Positions 56,843-64,000 of a stretch of 64,000 nucleotides of DNA are shown here, in pieces (the stretch's first letter is position 1; the number at the start of each line of letters is the position of its first letter). The DNA is from Ruminococcus sp. (GTDB lineage: Bacteria > Bacillota > Clostridia > Oscillospirales > Ruminococcaceae). The stretch lies in NCBI GenBank assembly GCA_029055625.1, contig JAIDCY010000148.1, positions 49,856 to 113,855 of the forward strand, given 5' to 3'. A program made the translations under genes and the position numbers. Below the pieces are notes generated by a model, which was not told the DNA's origin, searched no databases, and saw only the letters and a program-made list of their open reading frames with translations.

Positions 56843-59221
56843 ATGAAAAGAGTAGTATTAATGGCAATGCTTTTACTGTGTGCGGTATCGTGCAGTAACA
56901 AGCAGGTGAACGAATCAGCACCCGATACGATACCGGAGACTGTAATGGAAAGTCCGAAGACGTACACCACCGAGAGATTAAGCGGTATAGCGTATAAGAA
57001 AGAGATAGTAAAACTGCCGGAGGGTATGAATCAGATTTACAGTTTCAGAAGTTACGATGCCGGAAATAATAATCTGATACTCGGAGCAGGTGCGAAAGTT
57101 CCGGAGTTCTGGATAGCTGACCGTTCATTAACGGACATTAAGGAATTAGAGATACCGGAATTTGATATAGGGGTATCGTATAATATGGATGTTGCGGAAA
57201 ATGGTACGATAGCGGAATTTTTAGTGTATGCGGATTACGGCGATTTACCTGCTCCCGACCCGTATTCCGAGGATTACAACGAAGCGTTATATGATTCCGT
57301 GGCAGAATATAGCTTTAAAATAAATACGTATACCGCAGACGGTAAACTGATTGCGTCGGAGACGGTCAAGGGAGAATTTCCGGAAACGCCTGATAAGTAC
57401 GCAACCATTACGGAATTAGCATCTGACGGAAATTTACTGATTGCGAGCGTGAACGGAAGTTATTACGTATTCCGGACGGACGGTACATATATAGGCGAAC
57501 TCACCGCCGAGGCGATAGGGCATAACAGGGACGGCTCACTTGTATGTGCTGTCATTACGGAAGATGATAAAATGCAGATACTCCCGATAGATTCCGACGG
57601 AAAAACCGGTAAATCCTCGGTGACGTACGATTTCAGCGAGAGCATACAGGATAACATAACCGCCGGTACTGGTGATTACTCAATGTTCATACGTTCGATG
57701 AGTACGATATACGGCATACGTGCGGATAATGCGGAGATAGAAGCGTTGTTCAGTATAAACTATGCCGGACTGAGTACGAATAACGTGAAAGGTTACGTAA
57801 TGGGTGAGGACGGCAGATTTTCGGTAATAGATAACAATTACATTGACAGGGTAAAGATACGGACGTATACGCAATGCAGTAAGGAAGAGTACGAGAGCAT
57901 CCCACGTATGACGGTAGGTTCGAAGTACGAAGATTATTTACTGAAAAACTACGTCAGCACTTTCAACGATACACACGACGATATGCAGATTGACATTAAG
58001 TTATACGAGGACGAAAAGGGCAATGAGACTTTCGCAAAGGATATGCTTGACGGTAACCTTCCGGACGTTCTTTTAACAGAGGATTCAAGCGGAAATTTCG
58101 GGAATGCAAACCTGTATAAACAGGGGATAATCTGCAATCTGTACGACTTCATAGACAGTGACGAAAATATTTCCCGTGAAAGTTTTGTACCTAACGTAAT
58201 TGAAGCCCTTGAAATTGATAACGGACTTTATGCGATACCAAGTTATTTTTCACTTTGGTTGCGTTACACAGCAAAGGAAAAGTTTGTCAAGGATATTGAA
58301 ACGTGGGATTTCAACGCATATATGGATGTTATCGAAAATCTCCCCGAAAATATGGGCATTGACAGGTGGAAAGATTTAACTGATGATAAATACGATACAA
58401 AATTAAGGCGTTCAAACTGTTATAGCTATACTGAATGGGCGGATTTGGAAAATAATACGTGTGATTACGATAACGCCGATTTCATACGGTATCTGAATTA
58501 CTGTAACGGTGCGGAAATTATTGATAATATACCCGAAACCGTCGACAATGACAACTGGACACCTCCGACGGAAGAGGAAATGAATTATAATGGCAGAATG
58601 CAACAAAGACAGTACATTGATGACCTTGCGATGTTCAATAATGCATCTTTAGGGAGTTACGCATCATATCTTGACCTTACACAAGGCGAATTTGCCGGAG
58701 AACCTATAAGAACTCTCGGTGAAATCGGAAATAACGGAACGCCGGTAAATCTGGAGTTCGGGGGAATGAATCACTATTCAATAGCTACTACTTCCGATAA
58801 AAAAGACCTTGCATGGAATTTCATAAAAAATATGATTAGCGACGAATACTACAGCGAAAACCATAATTACGGATTTCCAGTAACTGAGAGCGGTCTGAAG
58901 ATACAGGCGGAACTTGACAAACGACCGCAGGAACATAATTTAATAGGTATGGAAGCATATAAAGATTATACCGGTTATTTATATTATTTAGATAACAGTA
59001 ATTATGTAGAAATAGGCTACGTTGACGACGATATTATTAATACGGTAAACGGACTGATTGAGCAGGCAGTACCGCAGAAAACCGGAGTATATCCAAGTGG
59101 AGATTTTTATATAATCGTCGAGGAAGAACTTGGCAGATTTTTCAACGGTCAGACGACAGCAGAACAGTGTGCGGAGACGATACAGAACAGACTTTCGATA
59201 TATCTTGCGGAGAACGAATAA
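56843..59221 (+). CDS. Large (~790 aa) lipoprotein with C-terminal solute-binding-protein-like half
   Basis: Signal/lipobox LLLCAVSC; YAIPSYFSLWLRYTAKEKFVKDIETWDFNAYMDVIE... resembles the extracellular solute-binding family. Confidence 0.75.
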   Translation: MKRVVLMAMLLLCAVSCSNKQVNESAPDTIPETVMESPKTYTTERLSGIAYKKEIVKLPEGMNQIYSFRSYDAGNNNLILGAGAKVPEFWIADRSLTDIKELEIPEFDIGVSYNMDVAENGTIAEFLVYADYGDLPAPDPYSEDYNEALYDSVAEYSFKINTYTADGKLIASETVKGEFPETPDKYATITELASDGNLLIASVNGSYYVFRTDGTYIGELTAEAIGHNRDGSLVCAVITEDDKMQILPIDSDGKTGKSSVTYDFSESIQDNITAGTGDYSMFIRSMSTIYGIRADNAEIEALFSINYAGLSTNNVKGYVMGEDGRFSVIDNNYIDRVKIRTYTQCSKEEYESIPRMTVGSKYEDYLLKNYVSTFNDTHDDMQIDIKLYEDEKGNETFAKDMLDGNLPDVLLTEDSSGNFGNANLYKQGIICNLYDFIDSDENISRESFVPNVIEALEIDNGLYAIPSYFSLWLRYTAKEKFVKDIETWDFNAYMDVIENLPENMGIDRWKDLTDDKYDTKLRRSNCYSYTEWADLENNTCDYDNADFIRYLNYCNGAEIIDNIPETVDNDNWTPPTEEEMNYNGRMQQRQYIDDLAMFNNASLGSYASYLDLTQGEFAGEPIRTLGEIGNNGTPVNLEFGGMNHYSIATTSDKKDLAWNFIKNMISDEYYSENHNYGFPVTESGLKIQAELDKRPQEHNLIGMEAYKDYTGYLYYLDNSNYVEIGYVDDDIINTVNGLIEQAVPQKTGVYPSGDFYIIVEEELGRFFNGQTTAEQCAETIQNRLSIYLAENE

Positions 59222-59263
59222 AAAACAAAAGGGACGCTTTAAAAACGTCCCTTGATATTTTTT
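59222..59263 (+). terminator. Intrinsic terminator
   Basis: aaaaGGGACGctttaaaaaCGTCCCttgatatttttt. Confidence 0.88.
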
Positions 59264-59285
59264 GCGTTTCGCTTGTGACAAAACA

Positions 59286-59681
59286 TTAACGCTTGTGAAA
59301 TCCGATAATTTTTACCATTGCGACAGGATTTTCGAGGTCATCTGTAACGCTGACATTGTAACAGCAGGTAGAACGTCCATTCTTGACAAGTTGAGTTTCG
59401 GCAATAATCCTGTCAGATTTCGGCACGCCTATAAAAGAAATATCGGAATTTATGGATACAGTACCGGCAATCTGCCAGTTAGAAGCTACTGCGAAAGCGA
59501 AATCAGCGAGGGTAAAATATACGCCACCCATTACACCGCCAACCGCATTTTTATGATGTTCTGTTATCGTGAGACTTACTTTGGCGTAATGGTCATCAAT
59601 TTCGTCGATAACCGCACCGGATTCAGTAGCATAACGGTCATTGCGGAACATCTCACGGACTTTATCAATATCGCACATCAT
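59286..59681 (-). CDS. PaaI-like hotdog thioesterase
   Basis: HYAKVSLTITEHHKNAVGGVMGGVYFTLADFAFAVASN. Confidence 0.88.
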   Translation of the reverse strand: MMCDIDKVREMFRNDRYATESGAVIDEIDDHYAKVSLTITEHHKNAVGGVMGGVYFTLADFAFAVASNWQIAGTVSINSDISFIGVPKSDRIIAETQLVKNGRSTCCYNVSVTDDLENPVAMVKIIGFHKR

Positions 59682-60427
59682 ATCAGCATACTCATATCGT
59701 ACAGACCGGCTGGCTGGTCTTTAAGGAAAATACCGGCATTTATCGAACCCTCTGCGAAAACTGTTTTAGAGGTTGCGGAGTGTGAGAGGGTGATGACTTC
59801 GTCGTGACCGGCAAAAATAACATCATGTTCGCCTACGATAGTACCGCCTCTGATAGCGTGCATACCTATTTCAGATTTATCACGTTTCTGACGGCGTGAA
59901 TGACGGTCATATACATAATGTTTAGAGTTGTCGAGTGTTTCGTTGATAGCGTTGGCGAGCATTATGGCAGTACCTGAAGGTGCATCAATTTTCTGATTAT
60001 GATGTTTTTCAACAATTTCAATATCAAACTGATTTCCGAGTACTTTAGTAGCTTTTTTCGCCAGTTCGACGAGCAGGTTTATACCGAGCGACATATTGAA
60101 AGTAAAGAAAACGGGAATCTGTTGAGAAGCGGATTTAATTTTCTGAATCTGTTCGTCGCTGTAACCGGTAGATGCGACAACAATCGGCGTACCGGTATTG
60201 AGACAGTATTCAAGAAGACCGTCGAGGGAAGCGGGATTAGAGAAGTCAATGATAACGTCGGGTCTGACAGGGAGTTCCGCCGGTGTGGGAACTATCGGAA
60301 AATCTGCGTACTGTTCGGTGTAGAGGTCAATACCTGCAACAACTTTACAGTCTTCACGGTTCTGAACGCAGTTGTAAATGGTCTTACCCATTTTACCGTT
60401 AGCACCGCATATAGCAATATTGGTCAT
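59678..60427 (-). CDS. dapB: 4-hydroxy-tetrahydrodipicolinate reductase
   Basis: IAICGANGKMGKTIYNCV, VIIDFSNPASL, EIVEKHHNQKIDAPSGTA; ATG at 60427 with aggag SD. Confidence 0.97.
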   Translation of the reverse strand: MTNIAICGANGKMGKTIYNCVQNREDCKVVAGIDLYTEQYADFPIVPTPAELPVRPDVIIDFSNPASLDGLLEYCLNTGTPIVVASTGYSDEQIQKIKSASQQIPVFFTFNMSLGINLLVELAKKATKVLGNQFDIEIVEKHHNQKIDAPSGTAIMLANAINETLDNSKHYVYDRHSRRQKRDKSEIGMHAIRGGTIVGEHDVIFAGHDEVITLSHSATSKTVFAEGSINAGIFLKDQPAGLYDMSMLI

Positions 60428-60432
60428 TTTTT

Positions 60433-61221
60433 TCAACTCCTGATTAAATTTTTAACTTTTTGATTTTTCTTGTCAATGAAAGCGATTACTGCCGAGACGG
60501 TCAGCAATACGCAGGGGATTACATAAATAAAAGTTTTTTCGTCCATGAAAAACAGTACGGCAAACGGAAAAAGCAGAATCGCCGAAACAGTGTACAGACC
60601 GGCATTACATTTTTTCACTCTGAAAAGTGCGGAAATGGTAAAAAGATATACAAAAGGTAGAATTGCATATACAAAATCCATGATTGAACCAACACCGGAA
60701 TTACCTTCATGACGTTCAATAAAGCCGAATCTTAAAAGAAAGTCACGTTGAAAACCACTGTTGAAAATAACGTAGAAAACTGGTACAAGAATTGCCGACA
60801 GAGCGGTAATTTTAGAAATAGTCATTAACCTTGTTTTCTGCATACTCTCATAATTTCCGCTTCGATTTCTGTCAATATTGGCGATTACTCCCGAAACTGC
60901 AAGTAATATACAGGGTACGGCAAGGAATAAAAAGTAACCGTAATCAATAGTAGATATAACCAATGCAGAGGGAAGAAGTACCGTCGCCGACAGAAAATAA
61001 AATAAAGGATTGTTTTTCCTGATTCCTAAAAACGCAAAGAAATATTCAAACGGAATACAGAAGAAAAACATAGAATCTAAAAAAATCATAGGGAAAAAAC
61101 CGTCACCGTACTGGGAAAAAACGAAAATATCTTTTATAGCCGTCCTGATTGATTCATTAAAAATTGCGGTAAAAAGCTGAATAACCAGTGCGATACATGA
61201 AATTATTTTAGCAGTCCGCAT
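60433..61221 (-). CDS. Hypothetical multi-pass membrane protein
   Basis: Two similar hydrophobic halves (MRTAKIISCIALVIQLF... / TKISAL-type); start placed after the dapA stop. Confidence 0.65.
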   Translation of the reverse strand: MRTAKIISCIALVIQLFTAIFNESIRTAIKDIFVFSQYGDGFFPMIFLDSMFFFCIPFEYFFAFLGIRKNNPLFYFLSATVLLPSALVISTIDYGYFLFLAVPCILLAVSGVIANIDRNRSGNYESMQKTRLMTISKITALSAILVPVFYVIFNSGFQRDFLLRFGFIERHEGNSGVGSIMDFVYAILPFVYLFTISALFRVKKCNAGLYTVSAILLFPFAVLFFMDEKTFIYVIPCVLLTVSAVIAFIDKKNQKVKNLIRS

Positions 61222-61232
61222 ATAATTCCTGA

Positions 61233-62126
61233 TTACAAATTTATAAGACCGTGTTTTTCGAGAGTTTTTCTTAAAACTGCCTTGTGTTCTTTGGACATAT
61301 CGCATAAAGGCATACGGCACGAACCTACATTAACGCCGGTCATATTAACGGCTTCCTTGACTGGTATCGGATTGACTTCAATGAAGAGAGCGTTTATTAA
61401 GTCGAGGTATTCAAGCTGAAGTTTGGTAGCTTCTGCAAAATTGTTATCAACGCAATACTGTACCATATCGTGAACCTGTTTCGGTATAACGTGTGATGCA
61501 ACGGAAATAACACCCTTAGCACCGAGTGACATTAACGGAACAATCATATCGTCGTTACCGCTGTAAACGTCGATAACGTCACCACATTCGGCGAGGAGTT
61601 TAGCACAGTAACTGATATTACCGCTTGCCTCCTTGACGGCGACAATGTTCTTATGTTCAGCGAGTTTCTTTATAGTGGAGACCTCAAAGCCCATACCGGT
61701 ACGACCTGGTATATTATAAAGTACTATCGGGATATTAACGGCATCTGCAATAGCGGTGAAGTGCATAATGAGACCTTTTTGTGTAGTCTTGTTGTAGTAG
61801 GGAGTTACGAGCAGTAACGCATCTGCACCGACAGCCTCCGCTTCTTTCGAGAGTTCAACGGCATATTTTGTATCGTTGCTACCTGTACCGGCAATAACCG
61901 GAACTCTTCCGGCGGTTTTTTTTACGGCATAGCGGATACATTCAAGATGTTCTTCGTCCGTCATGGTAGACGCTTCACCGGTAGTACCGCATATAATGAT
62001 AGCATCTGTATGATTTTCAATCTGATAGTCAATCATCTCACCGAGGCGGTCATAATTTACAGAGCCGTCCTTATTGAACGGTGTAATAATAGCGATACCA
62101 GCACCGGTAAAAATAGTATTCTTCAT
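61233..62126 (-). CDS. dapA: 4-hydroxy-tetrahydrodipicolinate synthase
   Basis: GAGIAIITPFNKDGSVNYDRL, ICGTTGEASTMT, LYNIPGRTGMGF, AVKEASGNI. Confidence 0.98.
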   Translation of the reverse strand: MKNTIFTGAGIAIITPFNKDGSVNYDRLGEMIDYQIENHTDAIIICGTTGEASTMTDEEHLECIRYAVKKTAGRVPVIAGTGSNDTKYAVELSKEAEAVGADALLLVTPYYNKTTQKGLIMHFTAIADAVNIPIVLYNIPGRTGMGFEVSTIKKLAEHKNIVAVKEASGNISYCAKLLAECGDVIDVYSGNDDMIVPLMSLGAKGVISVASHVIPKQVHDMVQYCVDNNFAEATKLQLEYLDLINALFIEVNPIPVKEAVNMTGVNVGSCRMPLCDMSKEHKAVLRKTLEKHGLINL

Positions 62127-62141
62127 AGAAACGCTCCTTTT

Positions 62142-62585
62142 TTAAATATTCAAAGTATAGACAATCCATTCCGTATCAGGTTTCAGCCCATGGGATTCGT
62201 AAAATCCGGCAGATTTTTTATTCCATTCCGCACACTTCAACTCAATCTGTACGCAATCGGCAGATACAGCTATTTCCCTGGCTTTTTCGATAAATTTCCC
62301 ACCGATTCCGTGACCTCTGAAACTTTCAGATATATATAAATCTTCGATATAGAAAATCTTACGTCCGGAGAAAGTAGTGTATTTATAGAAAGCATTCATA
62401 ACGCCGACGGGGATATTATCAGCATATGCGATAAAACTGATAAGCGTACCGGATTCAATAAGTTCACGGAAACGCATACTTGTCATAGTGAAAATATCGA
62501 GTGCGTTATGATGTTCCATAAGTTCACGGGTGAGACCGTATGCGGTATCCGTTTCTGAAAGCGAAGTAGCTTTTATATCAATCAT
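62142..62585 (-). CDS. GNAT-family N-acetyltransferase
   Basis: FYIEDLYISESFRGHGIGGKFIEKAREIA, WNKKSAGFYESHG. Confidence 0.93.
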   Translation of the reverse strand: MIDIKATSLSETDTAYGLTRELMEHHNALDIFTMTSMRFRELIESGTLISFIAYADNIPVGVMNAFYKYTTFSGRKIFYIEDLYISESFRGHGIGGKFIEKAREIAVSADCVQIELKCAEWNKKSAGFYESHGLKPDTEWIVYTLNI

Positions 62586-63664
62586 CAGTCAAAATAGCCC
62601 TTTGAAGCGAGGAGTTCCGCAAGGAGTACAGCACCACCGGCAGCACCTCTGAGAGTATTATGTGAGAGACAAACAAATTTATAATCATACTGAGTATCTT
62701 CACGAAGTCTGCCTGTAGAAACTGCCATACCGTTTTCAAGATTTCTGTCGAGTTTCGCCTGCGGTCTGTTGTCGTCCTCGAAGTAGTGGATAAACTGTTT
62801 CGGAGCGGAAGGTAATTCAAGTTCCTGCGGAACACCTTTGAAATCCGACCATAATTCAAGAATTTCTTCCTTAGTAGGTTTCTGTTCAAAACTTACGAAT
62901 ACGGCGGCGGTGTGACCGTCTGAAACGGGTACACGCAGACACTGTGTAGTAATTGACGGAGAATCAGTTTTAACAATTTCTTTTCCCTGAATAGTACCCC
63001 ATACCTTAAGAGGTTCTTGTTCGGATTTTTCTTCCTCTCCGCCGATGTATGGGATAAGATTATCAACCATTTCCGGCCATGTCTCGAAGTTTTTGCCTGC
63101 TCCGGAAATAGCCTGATACGTGCAGGCGAGGACGTTTTTAAGACCAAACTTTCTGAGCGGGTGGAGAGCAGGAACATAACTCTGAATAGAGCAGTTAGAC
63201 TTTACAGCAATAAAGCCTCTTTTCGTACCGAGACGTTCACGCTGTGCTTTGATTATTTCGATATGTTCAGGGTTTATTTCCGGTACAACCATAGGGACAT
63301 CCGGCGTAAAACGGTGTGCGGAGTTGTTGGAGACTATCGGACATTCTGCTTTTGCGTAAGCTTCTTCAAGAGCCTTTATTTCATCTTTTTTCATATCTAC
63401 CGCACAGAAGCAGAAATCCACCATACCGGCTATTTTTTCGATATCGGAAGTTGCGTCAAGAAGAATCATATCTTTCATGGATTCCGGCATAGGAACAGCC
63501 ATTTTCCAGCGGTTGCCGACAGCTTCCTGATAAGTTTTACCGGCACTTCTCGGTGATGCGGAAAGAACTTTCACATTAAACCATGGGTGATTTTCAAGCA
63601 GAGTTGCGAACCTCTGACCCACCATACCGGTAGCACCTATGATACCGACGTTATATTGTTTCAT
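62585..63664 (-). CDS. asd: Aspartate-semialdehyde dehydrogenase
   Basis: NVGIIGATGMVGQRFATLLENHPWF, VSNNSAHR, NCSIQSYVPALHPL. Confidence 0.97.
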   Translation of the reverse strand: MKQYNVGIIGATGMVGQRFATLLENHPWFNVKVLSASPRSAGKTYQEAVGNRWKMAVPMPESMKDMILLDATSDIEKIAGMVDFCFCAVDMKKDEIKALEEAYAKAECPIVSNNSAHRFTPDVPMVVPEINPEHIEIIKAQRERLGTKRGFIAVKSNCSIQSYVPALHPLRKFGLKNVLACTYQAISGAGKNFETWPEMVDNLIPYIGGEEEKSEQEPLKVWGTIQGKEIVKTDSPSITTQCLRVPVSDGHTAAVFVSFEQKPTKEEILELWSDFKGVPQELELPSAPKQFIHYFEDDNRPQAKLDRNLENGMAVSTGRLREDTQYDYKFVCLSHNTLRGAAGGAVLLAELLASKGYFD

Positions 63665-63689
63665 AAAAAAAACAACTCCTTTTTAAAAA

Positions 63690-63724
63690 ATATAAAAATA
63701 ATAAAAACCTGTTGCAAACAGGTT
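63690..63724 (-). terminator. Expression-platform terminator of the lysine riboswitch
   Basis: Minus strand AACCTGTTTGCAACAGGTTtttattattttt. Confidence 0.85.
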
Positions 63725-63764
63725 CACCATATGATATAATAGAAATACTGGCATACAGAAATAT

Positions 63765-63928
63765 GCGATAGCACTCCATCATTATATGATGACAGTCAAA
63801 GACCTGTTAAGTCAGTGACCAGAACTGAATTTACCGGAAACAGTTCTTCGGCGGTTTCACCTTTCGCTGAACATCATGGGACTGGTTATCCGATATTCAG
63901 GTAATTATTTCAACCGCACCTCTACCTT
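63765..63928 (-). promoter_or_regulatory. Lysine riboswitch (L box) upstream of asd
   Basis: Minus strand AAGGTAGAGGTGCGG...AGCGAAAGGTGAAACCGCCGAAG...GGTCACTGACT...TGGAGTGCTATCGC matches the lysine riboswitch core. Confidence 0.96.
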
Positions 63929-63935
63929 GAATATA

Positions 63936-64000
63936 ATAATATCACGATAAAATAATTATGTCAAGAGGTTTTTTACAATTTATAATTAATAATTAATAAT
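63936..64000 (-). promoter_or_regulatory. asd operon promoter with upstream block shared with ldh
   Basis: Minus strand TAATTATAAATTGTAAAAAACCTCTTGACA-N17-TATTAT. Confidence 0.75.

Noticed and set aside
59262-59807. 181-aa plus-strand ORF
   Set aside because: Antisense to the thioesterase and dapB 3' region and starts within the terminator-adjacent motif
63017-63556. 179-aa plus-strand ORF
   Set aside because: Antisense to asd, which is unambiguous
1-64000. CRISPR arrays, rRNA or tRNA genes
   Set aside because: No regularly spaced direct repeats and no convincing T-arm/anticodon patterns were seen by eye; a tRNAscan-SE/Infernal run would be needed to exclude tRNAs formally

Overview
AT-leaning Firmicutes (Clostridia; Ruminococcus/Oscillospiraceae-like, inferred) chromosomal window, mostly housekeeping genes with several accessory loci. 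Contents in order: 3' part of pyk; a sugar-binding lipoprotein plus membrane GGDEF pair; a zinc-ribbon/LRR - kinase - VWA - PP2C cluster (TerY-P-like) ending in an unlisted 28-aa membrane peptide; a deaminase-like protein with a disordered tail; trmB; pyrC-pyrF-hyp-carA-carB; a heterodimeric ABC exporter; a UDPGP-type pyrophosphorylase; a minus-strand RNA-modification cluster (rsmI, methyltransferase, mnmA, tmcAL); ackA; an HMA protein, MATE transporter and P-type ATPase; bioY and a MocR regulator with a truncated C-terminus; two head-to-head ECF sigma modules; ldh; a compact Mu-like transposon (HTH, MuB-like, MuA-like, HTH, divergent repressor, ImmA); a LacI-fold/GGDEF fusion next to an 800-aa solute-binding-like lipoprotein; and an asd-GNAT-dapA-hyp-dapB-thioesterase operon behind a clear lysine riboswitch. 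Most notable non-gene signals: (i) the 7-mer GAGCAGG, strongly over-represented and strand-biased (33 plus vs 12 minus by hand count), a Chi-like or polarity-motif candidate; (ii) a 15-nt motif GCGTTTYGCBTGTGA directly after the terminator T-tract at four of six convergent gene junctions; (iii) a cluster of GGTGAC/GTCACC dyads downstream of ldh; (iv) a shared ~30-nt promoter block at ldh and asd; (v) a BirA-type operator over the bioY promoter. No CRISPR array, rRNA or convincing tRNA was seen.
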